Notes: generated from the sequence alone by a model not told the origin. Positions 46,895-58,874 are shown, numbered from the stretch's first letter. The stretch is DNA of 64,000 nt from Phoronis australis (GCA_002633005.1 NMRA01000433.1:109615-173614); one strand, 5' to 3'. Made by a program: numbers and translations.

Positions 46895-48878
46895 GGTTAT
46901 CTCCAACCTTAATTAGCGGCCTCTATTCTAACTCGTATATCAAAAAACCAAGCTTTGTCAAATAGTCGACGTATTTATCCCATACGCGTTGAATCTGTCG
47001 AGGGAAATACGGTCATGTAATAAAGGTTTCCTTATTCACCTCCCGCACTACTTCAACAGTGACCTCTGACGTGGAAAGCTCAAAAGGTATGTGAATGTCG
47101 ACTCGACGTCGTTTGCCAGTTCGATCACAAAACTTTCGGAAAATAGTTTAAAGTAATACAAATATAGCAGTATAAATAACGCTCAACATACTATCAGGTC
47201 TCAATCGTAACATCAGGAACAGGACTGTTAATTATGAGAGTTCTGTCTGAGAGTTCATTAACGTCTGCAACTCTGGCGCCGATTCGTCGGTAACTGCAAT
47301 ATCAAATATTGTTGTTATTGAACTATTTTCAAGAGATGTTCAATGAAAAGTTACCCTTGTTTTCATCTTTGTTATCTCTTTTCAAGAAATAAATCGTCAC
47401 ATTTAAAACTGTTTCTTTTACTAGAGAAAACTTGCAGCCCAACGCGCAAGTACATACATATAGGATGTGATCCGCCACGTGAACAGTCTGAGTGAAGTAT
47501 TTAAAAAATCTGCGGAAAAATTAAAGAAACTTAGGAATTCGAAGCGTATGGGATAAATACAAGTCATTAGTCCGCGTAATAATGTCTCGTGTGATATTAC
47601 TTTATGCACGCCACTCTCGGTACGTTTTGTGTATATATTTTCTGAAAGAAAAAAGATTAGGGAATAAGAAAATGCGTTTTGTATTTATGTAACATTGTTG
47701 TTTTTACGTAAAAACCCTTTTCACGTCAAAATTTTATTTTTGAGAAAGGTTCATTCATAGCAAAATAACCCCTTGGCCGATTTCAACGAAACTTTTTTTG
47801 AAACTAAAACTTCATCAGTTACCTCAAAAACGCTGTTAATAATTTTCGATCAGTCTTTTCGTTTGGTTTCTATTACAAACCAACTCGCAAAACGTAAGGT
47901 ATCTTTGTAATAAACGGCAGTCGTATTCGTCTTTGTTATAATCCGCAAAAAAATAGGCCTTTACATCAAAAATCCTAAAAGCTTTTTGAGACTGATGACT
48001 AACTATTAAATTTGTAAAGTTTCAGCGAAATCCACTGAGCTCTCAAAGTCTTCGGTTAATTATTCGGTGAAAGCTTCTTTTCGGTACACATAACCTATAC
48101 AAGCCTGAAATATGTTCGCTATTTTTTACTCACAATGTCAACTGATTTTGAGGTGCGTAATTAACTTAATTATCATTAAAAAGTACCCTTCCCACGTAAC
48201 TACTGCTGTTTGCGACCATTTGACCTACTTTTATATGTAAAATAGGTCACAGTTCACTGGAATACACATAGCCTGTACACGTCACGTGCTGGGAGACTGA
48301 TGCAAAATCAAGTAAGAAATGGATAACAAAAGTCAAATCGGTGATTAAAGCATGTCGATAGCGTGAGACAGAAACAATGAAATGTCAATGTATTAATTGA
48401 ATGAAGGAATTAGGGTGAGGATTGATCTCTTTTCACAATTTGCTGTGTTCATGACCACAGAGGCTTGAGGCGACAGTAGCTTTCGTTCTCAACGCCAATG
48501 GTAGTATGCATGCAGACGCACAACTGCCATAGGATCAAAACTACGTTTTGTTTTTGTTTTACACGGCACCATTCTACCATAAGTACACCTCGTTTACTCA
48601 ATGTTATGGCGATTTTGTTAATGAAAGGACGGAGGGTATACGAAGCTGTTCTGTACCTGGCGGGAGATTCGAGCCCTTTAACCTTTGACCTCGGATAAGT
48701 AGTGAACAAATATCCACGCGGTTGGGCGGTTCCAAGGTGGTTCTGTTAATTTTTTTCTCGCTACGCAGTTTATACTTTGTATTTGAAGTTCCCCGAGAAT
48801 GAAGATAAGGTATTTTACTAGACACATGTGAAATACTGTAAAAATGGCCATTTTGTGAATAAGGTTGGAGATAATCTT
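46895..48878. mobile_element. TTAA-flanked 2-kb non-autonomous element, copy B
   Basis: The left end TTAA|GGTTATCTCCAACCTTA and the right end TAAGGTTGGAGATAATCTT|TTAA are inverted repeats flanked by TTAA. The interior is homologous to 54038-56547, which lacks about 650 bases (46975-47634 here). Only short frames occur, so it is probably a non-autonomous TTAA-specific element. It holds the empty target (48166-48169) of the Kolobok-like insertion seen in the other copy. Confidence 0.8.
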
Positions 48879-49270
48879 TTAAGGTTAAATTAAAATTTGT
48901 GAATATGTGAATATTAATAAATTTAAAAAAATGGTTTCAGGTGACTGGTGCGATGGACCCAGCTGATGCAACTCGTATCGGTCCACCTGAACTATATTTT
49001 ATTAATTGTTTGAAACTCAAAATTCATTTTGTATCTAAGTATGATGAAGTTAACTGTTATAAATAATGTTGAATGAAATAGATGTACTTTTTATTACTGG
49101 ACACTTGTAGATCGGTGGAATTTTACAGTAAAAGCCAAGATTCACAACCCTCGATCAGGTGTTCACTATTAGCATGATTTTCCGACACAGACTGATTAAG
49201 ATCTAGTCGCTATAGACGGAGATTCAGCTGCACGATTGTTGTATTTGAGTAGAAAATTTCCCTACCCATC

Positions 49271-49445
49271 AGCATGGGTGCACTCGGGGGGGGGGCTCAG
49301 GGGCTCGAACGATCCCCCCCTCCCCCCATTTTGGTGAATTGGCCAAAAAGGTCCACCTCAGCGAAATAAAAAGTCCGAGTAAACGAGACAAAAGTCCACA
49401 AAGTCCACAGGAATTCTGCGGGGATGCACAATTCGTAGTGGCAGA
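49271..49445 (+). repeat. Dispersed GAGCCCCC repeat, haplotype B
   Basis: Counterpart of 42148-42330, with a longer G tract and C tract at its 5' end. Confidence 0.8.
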
Positions 49446-49982
49446 CTGTACAATTACTGGAGTAATTTCGAGATCGTGTGCGGCAGCTTTAGTGCATTTT
49501 TCATAACCATCATTCCACCAGTAGGATACCGCTGAGCTCTTGGTTGAATAATTCATCTGTCTTGTGTCTTCATGGCACGTTCACTCATGCTTAAGTTTTC
49601 AACAATAAACATCGATCTTTAACCTTCTCTTTCAGTCGGCCAGTCTGACACAGACATCAACTATTACTTATTTACAAGGTGCGTATGAAAGCCGGGAAAT
49701 TGTAAAGGGTGTGCGATATTACGTACATGGTATACATGTATGTAGCAAGTCAATCAAAACTAGTTTAAATTAGCTTTAAAGAAGTTGAGTGTTTCACTCA
49801 CAAAAGTATCTTTCCCTCAACTATAATTCGAAAGATAAAGACGAGATTCAAATGATCGTTGCAAGAGCTATCAAAATATAGGTGGTCCAATTATCATCAA
49901 TATATTCGAAGCTGTCCTTATTTCCTGAATTTTGCGCATGCGCGTATACACGAAACCGTTTGAATAAACAATGCTGGCTTGA

Positions 49983-50118
49983 GTTCAGTAACGCTAGGGC
50001 CTACGCTAGTACCCTAGCTAAAACCTAACCAAAGTCAAGTGCTCTCATTTGAAATACAGGACAATCTCGCGTAATCTCGCGAAGTCTTGTTTTTAGCGAT
50101 GTCCTAGCGTTACTAAAC
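49983..50118. repeat. Palindromic MITE, haplotype B
   Basis: Ends GTTCAGTAACGCTAGGGCC and CCTAGCGTTACTAAAC; same family as 29629-29772. Confidence 0.85.
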
Positions 50119-50193
50119 GGGAGTTTGGAAAGCGATGGTTCGGGTAGATACAAATCTAGTTCATTAATATGTAAGCTATTAGGCTCATGCAAT

Positions 50194-51360
50194 AGGCCTT
50201 TTGCGAGTTTATAACAATAACGCGAGATTATGTGAGTCTTAACTGTTATGTCACGGGAAGTGGGGCAAAAGCTTGTCGTTTGGTCATTTGCCCAATACGG
50301 TAGCAGAGTGTATTCTGTTATTGTCTTCGAGTTTTTAGCCGTTTAGTTCGAAAAATGTCCAAAAGCATTGCTGTTATGGCAAATGAACTTCAGATTCGCA
50401 CTACAATACGTTCTATCGCGTTCTGTACTAATTTCGTCCCGTGTATTTTAAACGGGCGGTAGGCGAAATCCGCTCACTGATAAAGTTTTCACCTCGTCAA
50501 AAATACATTCTACACCTAAAATTAGCACCTAAAAGGCTCTTACTTTCTTCAGAGACTCTTTCTGCTTCTAAACATATCTTCGATGAAGCATATATACGGG
50601 AATTCAGGTGACTTAGGCGAAGAATTCCAACTCCACTTTGTGGTTAGTGTTAACTTTGTCCGCGTGCGCTATTACCACAATCAAGTATTTCAACTGAGTC
50701 AGGTGAGTATGAGGCAAAGGCTAGCGCGAGACTGAGCGAAGCGCGAGATTTGGCGCGTGACCTGGCGCGTGACACTTGCAAAATAGCATGAGAAAATATC
50801 AAGTGAAATTTGTAAGATTTGTGTCCCTTGGACTTTTTGTTCGTCAACAGGCGTGATTTCACGTAACTGACTTCCTCAAAATGGCGGCTAGTGAGAGAAA
50901 CTCGAGAGAACCGCGAGGTTTTCATGAATATGCTCAAGTTATTTGTAGACTAAATTGTGTCCAGAGTCAGGGTATGTGTTAATTATAACTTCATGTGCAC
51001 ATATGCAAGTTTCATTTGATTTTATTTGCTGTATTGTGAAGTGAATATCTTTTCATGGGGATACACTATCGCCCCTGTATGCCTGCGCCATTCAGGCCTA
51101 GAGCGGGTTAAGTTCCAATTTCAGTCCGTTCACAGCTTCGCACAACATAACACATAGTCACATTTCCTTCGTCTATTCACAGTTATTCCACGACCCATCT
51201 ACCATATCTTAAGTTGTTTTAACGTTTTAAGCGTAAAATTCACCATAAGAACTCCAGTAAGTTTTAGCGTGTGTAGCAAAGACTCGGGACAAAACAAGAG
51301 CAATATGGCGGGTTTTGCCCCCTTTCCGGTGACGTCACAGTGACTAGCGAGAAACTCGCA
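50194..51360. mobile_element. 1.17-kb block present in segment B only
   Basis: Segment A reads CTCATGCAATCCACTGAAG without this block. Near its ends are inverted TTGCGAGTTT (about 50209) and AAACTCGCAA (about 51351). It contains the dispersed repeat also found at 26640-27260. It may be a transposon or an allele-specific deletion in A. Confidence 0.55.
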
Positions 51361-51689
51361 AGTGAGCTATCCACTGAATAATGGCATAGGTTGGGATAAC
51401 GCGCCCAGACCTCCGACGTACGGCTATTTGGTTTGAAGCTGAATTTCAAATAATCGCGTGGTTTTACTGCGATTGGGAATTAATGGGAAATAACCAGTTT
51501 TGACGTGCTCGTATTGTTTAGGTACCCGTCCAGTGACAAAACTGCTTCTCAATGTTCGGAAACGTTATATATTCAATCATTGAATGACTAAAGAGCTCTT
51601 TTTTGCCTCCAAACAATAGGCTTGTACACCATTCAGGTATGTCATCCAATCTTGAAACAGATAGTCATTGAACTGATCCTTCAGTATGT

Positions 51690-53467
51690 CATTTCGGCCA
51701 CTGGTATAAAACTTCATAAGTGAGCCTAACAGATAATCATGCACATGCGTAAACAATTATCTTCGAAAAACGCAACACTTTGAATATAGGAGTATGACCT
51801 TAATTACTTTGATATACGGCATGAAACCACAGGTGCGCAAGTGCAATTGTTTTCGGTTCCCTCTGAGTTCTTAGTGCAAACATGTACACCTACCAGACAA
51901 CCAGTAAACGCAAGACACTCGAGACACTTGAAGCGAGAAATGTTTGGTTGTCGACGTAAAGTGATTTCTATCCTATAATTCAACATACGAGACTCGCAGA
52001 CTACCACTTCGGTGGTCGCCATGTTGCTATAGTGTAAGCAGACCGCCGGCAGGACAATAGCGCCCGTTACAGGAAAAGTCACAGTTGACGCATGTCGGAC
52101 TATTTAATCTATGTCGTAAGCTAGTACAGTGTCGAGTGTGTTCGTGAAGCTCTAGTTTTTCATTCGCGTGATTTAGCAATTGCACTTTTCGGGTGTATTG
52201 CGTCCACGGAACGCGTCCCTGACCAATTTAGGCATTTCAGAGTACGGTCTTAGTTTTGTTCTCTCCAAGTCGACGAGAGATGATTATCACAGTCCCAAAA
52301 CAATTTTCCAAGTGTGGTGGTTTTTGCCTGATACATCATTCAATCATTAGTTTTCGAAAAGATTCGCAATGTTATACAGTTGATGGACTCGAGAAATATC
52401 TTTTGTCCCATGCATGTGTGCTTTACAAAAGGTCGCAGTCCCAAATTATATCTGCATTTCGCCCTTTTTAGGTAAAACACAAAAATCGAGTGAGACCTCT
52501 TACTGACAGAACACCAGCCTCGCAATTTTGTTACCAGGACAGGACTTGTTTTCTGTTATCAACAAGAACATACAAACCTTTTAACAGGTGAAGAAAAGTG
52601 TCTGAAAATCGTCAATTGGTGATGGCCGACCTTAAAATTCGAAAATGGTACCCAGGAAACAAAAAGGTCATTCACGTGATACAACACTGACCATTTTCTG
52701 TTAGTACAGCTATTGCTTTTTTGTTTTTTTGTTTTTATTTTTTTTGTGAAACGCACCTTTGAGTGCGCGAACGTAAAATAAAGCCGCTTAAAAACTACCA
52801 TAACATCCGTTCACTATTTTGTAGTCGTTTATGTCTGCCAACAGGTTTCATGCAGATTAATTTTATTAAAATATCTTGACCCGATGAAGTACCAGCGGTA
52901 GATCCAGGATTTTGAGTTGGGGGGGCAGGGCACAGGAATAACCAGAATTTCGGCAGATGCGCGCGCCAAGCCTAAACTGTAGGGATGTAGGAGTCTCGAA
53001 TTTTGGGGTTTGCGGACCTTTTGACTAAAAAAACACGGTAAAAGGAGTTTGTTCAGGGCCTATACATTGTTTATTCAACCCCCGAGCCCCCCTGGTTGCG
53101 CGCATGTGCTAGTCAGCAATTCGCACTCGAACTGCCAAATGGTATCTGGTAGAATTACAAACGGACTTTGCGAAGAGCACAGTTTCCGCGGTACACCCTG
53201 CTTCATTGCACATTGCAACAACCAAAGGCATTGTTTTACATGGAAAAACTATTTCCAAGGTTTTAGCAGATTTTGGCTCTTCGCACTGTGTCAATGAGTT
53301 CTTTTTTCCGAGGGATTATGCTTTGTCACATCAAGGATTGTGTCATCTATGTTGGTGATGAGACTTTATCTGTAGTCTCGATCACAAACGCTGTAAATCT
53401 GTAAAGCGGCAAAAATGAAACTATTACCAAGGACGAGAATGACTGGTTTTTTCAACATCTGTTACAG
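51690..53467. other. Lipase 2 intronic sequence, no exon recognised
   Basis: I searched this interval for the missing N-terminal exon and found no convincing candidate. At about 52905-53110 there is a dispersed repeat with TTGGGGGGGCAGGGC and CCCCCGAGCCCCCCTGG at its two ends. Confidence 0.5.
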
Positions 53468-53633
53468 ACAAAATGCACAGAATTGGCAGAAAAAGTTGCT
53501 AAGGATTGGCAACTCTGGCTCCGTGAGTTCGTCGAGATTCAGCGCCAAGAAGTCTACAAAGATACTTGTGCACGGCTGGTTGGGCGGCTTCGGTGGCTGG
53601 AGCCTGAGGTTGAAGAACGCCCTTCTTTCAAAG
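53468..53633 (+). CDS. Lipase 2, oxyanion-hole (HGW) exon
   Basis: After acceptor TCTGTTACAG it reads QNAQNWQKKLLRIGNSGS, then KSTKILVHGWLGGFGGWS and LRLKNALLSK, ending at a weak GTTCGT donor. It aligns residue for residue with the lipase 1 exon 30063-30219 around K(F/I)LVHGW and shares its entry phase (one base of a split codon) and exit phase (0). The preceding exon is not found. Confidence 0.85.
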
Positions 53634-54859
53634 GTTCGTTTCAAGACCCGACGATTGGTTAGCAACATGTTGTACGTAATATTGGGCTCCAACACCGCTA
53701 AAAAACGCATAAAAATAACGTGAGGTTTCTCATGTGCTGCAGCAATAACAGTGTCAGCTATTTTTACTTTTTTTCGTTACGTCACACGTGTCCAAGGACA
53801 CAGATACAGTACTTACAATGTACATGTTTCAAGCAGGTGTTTGATACAAACTGCTGGATTTGTGGCTCATCTCCGCTTTTGGTCAAACAGCGGATCAACG
53901 GTACCAAGTCAATTTATATTGTAAAAGGATAAATCCACGCATTCAGTCAAAAGCCAACTGTTATTTTAGCCACCGAGGGCTGTAAAAGTTGTCTCATCTT
54001 GTTTCTTACATTGAATGGAAATGATTCCTACCCTTAAGGTTATGTCCATCCTTATTTAGTGGCCTCCATTCTAACACTTATATCAAAAAAACTAAGCTTT
54101 GTCAACTAGTAAAAGTAAATATTTTCTGAAAGAACAAAGACCAGGAAATATAAATATACTTTGTATATTTATTTGTCCTTATTATTTTTACGTAAAAAGC
54201 TTTTTAAGTAAAAATTTCTTTTTTAAGAAAGGTACATTCATAGCAAAATAACCCCTCGGTCGATTTTATCGAAACCTTTTTTAAATAAAAACTTCACCAA
54301 TTACCTCAAAAACGCTGTTAGGAATTTTCGATTAGTTTGTTCGTTTGGTTTCTATGACAAATCAACTCGCAAAACGTAAGGTATTTTTGTAAAAAATTGA
54401 AGACGTATTCGTCTTTGTCACATTACACAAAAACTAAGCTTTTATATCACAAATCCTAACACCGTTTTTGAGATTGCTGACTAAGTATTAAGTTTGGAAA
54501 GTTTCAGCGATATCCATCGAGCCATTTTCGAGAACTCGTGTTCCTAAGATCAAATAAAGTCGATTTGCCGAAGCCGAGAAAAGGCCGATTAAACTAGGAC
54601 AAGTAAAAATCTCTAAGTCTTTGGTTAATTATTCTGTGAAAACTTGTTTTCGGTATACATAACCTATAGAATCCTTAACTATGTCACTTATTTCAATCTA
54701 CTTTTGCAGTGCGTAACTAACTTAAAGGCGAAGGCAACCCTTTTCCATGTCATTTTGAGCTAAAATAAGGTTGGTTGGTTATCCTAGACATATTTTCCAC
54801 TTAATTACAGCTTTTCGTAATTTTATAAATTACTCGTCCGCTACTCCGGAAGTGACGTT

Positions 54860-55120
54860 NNNNNNNNNNNNNNNNNNNNNNNNNNNNNNNNNNNNNNNNN
54901 NNNNNNNNNNNNNNNNNNNNNNNNNNNNNNNNNNNNNNNNNNNNNNNNNNNNNNNNNNNNNNNNNNNNNNNNNNNNNNNNNNNNNNNNNNNNNNNNNNNN
55001 NNNNNNNNNNNNNNNNNNNNNNNNNNNNNNNNNNNNNNNNNNNNNNNNNNNNNNNNNNNNNNNNNNNNNNNNNNNNNNNNNNNNNNNNNNNNNNNNNNNN
55101 NNNNNNNNNNNNNNNNNNNN
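54860..55120. other. Assembly gap (261 N)
   Basis: A run of N of unknown true length within the Kolobok-like element, next to its left terminal repeat. Confidence 0.99.
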
Positions 55121-55560
55121 GAATTGCACGCTCTGGGGTACGTTCGGAGGCACGGGTGACAGTAGATGAAGTGCCTCCACTGGCTCCAGTCACTGTACTG
55201 GCCACAGCTCGCGAGGCTTCTCGCTTCAAAAACGCACTTCTCGGGGGTGGCGACGGGGCACTGCCGGGAATCAACACAGACGGAATGGCATCCTTCCTCA
55301 GACGTTGTTTCGCAGGGACCTTCATCAGTTCAGCGTACAGATCCCTTTCGTAATCGGACGGCAGAAAGTGCTTGCCACACACACACACGGTAATTCTCCA
55401 CTGCTTTGTACGTTGCTTGGACGGGTAACGCTGCGTTCTTCACACGAACGAGCCAAGTACGGCGAAGTGTGTCATCCATCGGAAAGCGATGCAAAGGTAC
55501 TCCCAAAGCGCGCGTGAGCAGATAATTAGTACATCCTGGTACGCAGCAACATTGTGGCAT
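55121..55560 (-). pseudogene. THAP-domain protein of the Kolobok-like element, frameshifted
   Basis: The minus strand starts with an ATG at 55558-55560 and reads MPQCCCVPGCTNYL, VPLHRFPMDD, RRTWLVRVKN and then AVENYRVC. After a shift of frame it continues VCGKHFLPSDYERD and LRKDAIPSVLIPGSAPSPPP. Together these give the C-x4-C pair, the Trp, the C-x2-H and the DAIPSVLIP segment equivalent to the AVPTA box of THAP zinc fingers. The frame changes within a short TG repeat at about 55378-55388. A low-complexity linker rich in S, T, R and A leads into the assembly gap. The domain binds DNA in transposases. The shift may be a true mutation or a sequencing slip in the TG run. Confidence 0.75.
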
Positions 55561-56551
55561 GTTGACTGACTAGTAAATGAAAGCAAACGACGACGGAACT
55601 TAACACAACCGAGGTAGAACAATGACTGACTCGGCAGCTCTCACAGTCAGACTATATGAAAAGATATTGGCGCGAAATGCTTGCCTCCTAAAACGTCACT
55701 TCCGGAGTAGCGGACGAGTAATTAATAAAATAACGAAAAGCTGTAATTAAGTGGAAAATATGTCTAGGGTAACCAACCAACCTTATTTTAGCTCAAAATG
55801 ACATGGAAAAAGGTTGCCTTGGCCTGTAAATATCATTAAAACCTCAAATAGACCTATCTTTCGCAGCCAACTTTTGCCGTTTTGTACGACCTACTTAGAA
55901 AAGTAGGTCACAATTCATAGCCTGTACACGTCACGTGCTGGGAGACTGATACCAAACCAAGTAAGAAATGGATAACAAAAATTGAATTGGTGGTTAAAGT
56001 AAGTCGTTAACATGAAATCGAAACATCGAAATGTTAACTTAATAACTGAATTAAGGAATAAGGGGGAGGATTTATCTCCTTTCACAACTTTCTGTGTTCA
56101 TGACCAGACTGAGGCCTGAGGCAACTCGTAGCATTTGTTTTCAACGTCAACAGTCGTATGCATGAAGACCCACAACTCCCTTAGGATAAAAACTACGTTT
56201 TGTATTCGTTTTCCCCGGGACCAGTCTATCATAACCACACCTCGTTGGTTCGATGTTATGGCGAATTTGTGAATGAAAGGACTGAGAGGGTATACCGAAG
56301 CTGTTCTGTACCTGGCAGGAGACTCGATTTACTTGAAAGCCCTTTAACCTTTGACCTTGGATAAGTGCTAAACAAATATCCACGCGGTTGTGCGGTTCCA
56401 AGGTGGTTCTGCTAAATCTTTTTTTCTCGCTACGCAGTATATATTTCGTATTTGAAGTTCCCCGAGAATGAGGATAAGGTATTTTGCTAGACACAAGAGA
56501 AATTTTGTAAAAATGGCCAATTTTTGTGAATGAGGTTGGAAATATCCTTAA

Positions 56552-57877
56552 TAGGAACTGACACGTCACTAATGCATCAAATCCATGAGCGGCGCAGCAC
56601 TGAAAAAAGGAGTTTATAGCCCCCCCCCCCCCTTTATTTTGGTGAGCCCAGGCGGATTAATTTGGTCGCACAGAAAGTGCATGTATGGCCTTCAGGTGAA
56701 TTCTGTTAAATCTTCCGTAAACGATTCCATTTCATACGACTGACATTGTTTTGGAACAGCACATACGCATGCAAAGAAAATCGACATCTTTAAATAATAA
56801 TACAGCAAACCCACTTTCGTGCAAACCCCTTAAGGACCAACTATGCCCATCGATTGGCGTTGTTTATGAGGTCGAAAGAGGGCCGGTACTTACTTCGCTT
56901 TATGCTATACAAGAGCATTTATTTGTGGGCAGAAACCAAAACAGACCCTACCCAACCAGACGTCTGTAATATGTAAAAATAATTGAGGTAACCCTTATAA
57001 AACTAAAGCGTGCATTATTCTTAAAATAGTGGTCGAGCAAGCCTCAATTAATGCACGTCATATTGAGGGGGAAAGCACTGCCCGTTGGAATACATTGTAT
57101 AGGCTAACGTGCAAAAACATTGGTTTTCTGACTTTTCTAACGCCACAGTCTGCCGGACCTTCTGCTTTTCACTCAGGCATGACTAGTTCCGTAGACTAAG
57201 TTCTTGCGAGAAAAACAAGATCTCACGAAATCAGACGAACGAATGGCTAGTGTTCTGGGTGTATGCTCTGGGTCTAGCCTATCAAAATGGCGGTCACTGA
57301 AGTGATTGGTCAGTAAGGTTGGTTTGTTGAATTAGGGAACAGAATTCGTAAATTATGGTAAAAGATTCACGGTTTCCATTCTATAAGAGATGATTTTTGC
57401 AGCGTGTGCAAGCTCGGTCTATACAGAAAGCAACCCTGGCTAGGCGGATTGACTGCATGTACACAGCACCGTGACTAACTCAGTGGGATGCTTTTTCACA
57501 ACCTCAGCTTATTTTTTAATCGACTACAAATCTGCCTTCCGTCACAAAAATGTTTAGTCAGCTTGCCGTTATTAAATGGGACTCTATCTGTTCCAGAAAT
57601 AAAACAATTGTGGTGCCTGTGCTTGGAAAGAACTGCCTGCTTGTTATTGTTTGAGAGTGTTGTAGACCATGCAAGGTGACTTTTCACGTCGGGGAGTATC
57701 TTCATTCTCCGAGTATGATCTCGGAGAATGACGAATTCTCAGTTCTTTGCACGACCAAAAGTCCCTTCGCCCCTGATTAACTACAAGGCTGAAACCAATT
57801 TAATTGCAGAAAGTTGTTTAACAGACATTTATTTTCGTCAACGGAGAGCCGATTCATTGTATCTTTAAATCTAACAG
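56552..57877. other. Lipase 2 intron, remainder
   Basis: No exon is seen. A partial GC-rich hairpin repeat (GCGGCGCAGCACTGAAAA followed by a C run) lies at about 56588-56640. Confidence 0.5.
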
Positions 57878-57986
57878 GAAGACGTGAACGTGATTATTGT
57901 GGACTGGGGTAAACTGGCGAAGGGTGATTACATCACTGCGTCCAGGAACACACGCTTTGTCGGGAAGTCTATTGGGCGTCTTGTGG
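57878..57986 (+). CDS. Lipase 2, DWG exon
   Basis: This 109-base exon reads EDVNVIIVDWGKLAKGDY, then ASRNTRFVGKSIGRLVG. It has the same length and phases as 31254-31362 of lipase 1. Acceptor CTAACAG, donor GTAAGA. Confidence 0.93.
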
Positions 57987-58711
57987 GTAAGATTTGATAA
58001 CGAGAGATATTTCAAGTTTCGAGCTACTCAGATAACAACTGAATTTTGCTTCCCCTCCAAACGAACACGCGTCGATATGGCGAGTTTGGGGTTTAGCGTA
58101 TTCGAGCCATTTCCTTCGAAAATTGCTGTTTCCTCTTTACGATATCTCAGATTTGCCAATGTAATTACAGTACACAAATTTGAAGTATAGTGAAAACTTA
58201 GCTAGCACCCTTTTCATTTGATTTATTGTTGTGTTCAGGTGTCTGTCATGTACCAAACTCAATATCTACCTTAGAACACATAAACTATTTTTTCAAAGAG
58301 CAAAACTGTTGTACTTGCCAAGAAGTTTCCCTTTTCCGTCTTATCCGTTTGCTACTGTTTTTTATGACTAATCAAAACATTTTATGTTTTCATTTACTGG
58401 AAAACGCAGGCGCCAGTGCAAGGCATGCTGGACACACACGCGTAAATTTTCTTATTGACAAGTAATGCTCGTTACTAGAAAAAATTACCTCACGGTCAAC
58501 ATGTCCTGAACTTTGACAGCAAACGAATCGGTATACTAGCTCCAAGTCTTCTATGGAGTTTTCCTCGTAAGCGTATCACTCTAAATAAAGCCCGTGTGAT
58601 CTTAACAAAATGTGTACTGCTATCTTCACCGTTGCTTCATTTTACAGGCACTATTTATGTTTCGATGAATGTTTTGTTTGTTTCTAACGACTGAGAATTT
58701 GTATTTTTAAG

Positions 58712-58834
58712 AGTTCCTGGAAAAGACCTCGGGAACTTCAAGGAAAAACATGCATTTGATCGGACATAGTTTAGGTGGTCAGACTGTTGGTTTCGCCGGC
58801 CAGAGTCTCAACCCTCGCCCTGCCAGAGTAACAG
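58712..58834 (+). CDS. Lipase 2, catalytic serine exon
   Basis: This 123-base exon reads EFLEKTSGTSRKNMHLIG, then HSLGGQTVGFAGQSLNPRP and ARVTG. The GHSLGG nucleophile elbow is intact. Acceptor TTTTTAAG, donor G|GTGCAC (weak after position +3). Length and phases equal those of lipase 1. Confidence 0.95.
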
Positions 58835-58874
58835 GTGCACAACGTAACATGTACTGTATGGTGTATATGAACAT

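Larger units (their letters stand above)
44337..51689 (+). repeat. Haplotype-like segment B of the lipase 2 5' region
   Basis: This is a near copy of 38912-43394 that begins right after the N at 44336, with three extra blocks. It continues past 51689 into unique sequence leading to the lipase 2 exons, so it is probably the correctly joined haplotype. Confidence 0.9.
54722..55829. mobile_element. Kolobok-like THAP transposon with about 133-bp terminal repeats
   Basis: Left terminal repeat from 54726 (AGGCGAAGGCAACC) to the gap at 54860; right terminal repeat 55693-55825 (GGTTGCCTTGGCCT at its end). They match almost base for base over about 133 bp, through GACATATTTTCCACTTAATT and CTACTCCGGAAGTGACGTT. 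The flanks are TTAA (54722-54725) and GTAA (55826-55829). The paralogous empty site at 48166-48169 has a single TTAA. With a THAP domain inside, this fits the Kolobok superfamily. A 261-base gap hides part of the interior. Confidence 0.8.
54034..56551. mobile_element. TTAA-flanked element, copy C, with nested insertion
   Basis: The left end is TTAA|GGTTATGTCCATCC (54034-54051) and the right end GGTTGGAAATATCC|TTAA (to 56551). It lies in the lipase 2 intron before exon 57878. It is homologous to 46895-48878, with an internal deletion of about 650 bases and a 1.1-kb Kolobok-like insertion at 54726-55825. Without the insertion it is about 1.4 kb. Confidence 0.85.

Noticed and set aside
48449-48825. 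Paired short frames repeated at 56147-56569
   Set aside because: They recur only because the non-coding TTAA element is repeated; stops and frame differ between the copies.
48935-49010. Possible lipase exon fragment reading TGAMDPADA after a TTTCAG acceptor
   Set aside because: The similarity to the catalytic-Asp motif is limited to a few residues, the following residues do not match any lipase, and there is no donor.
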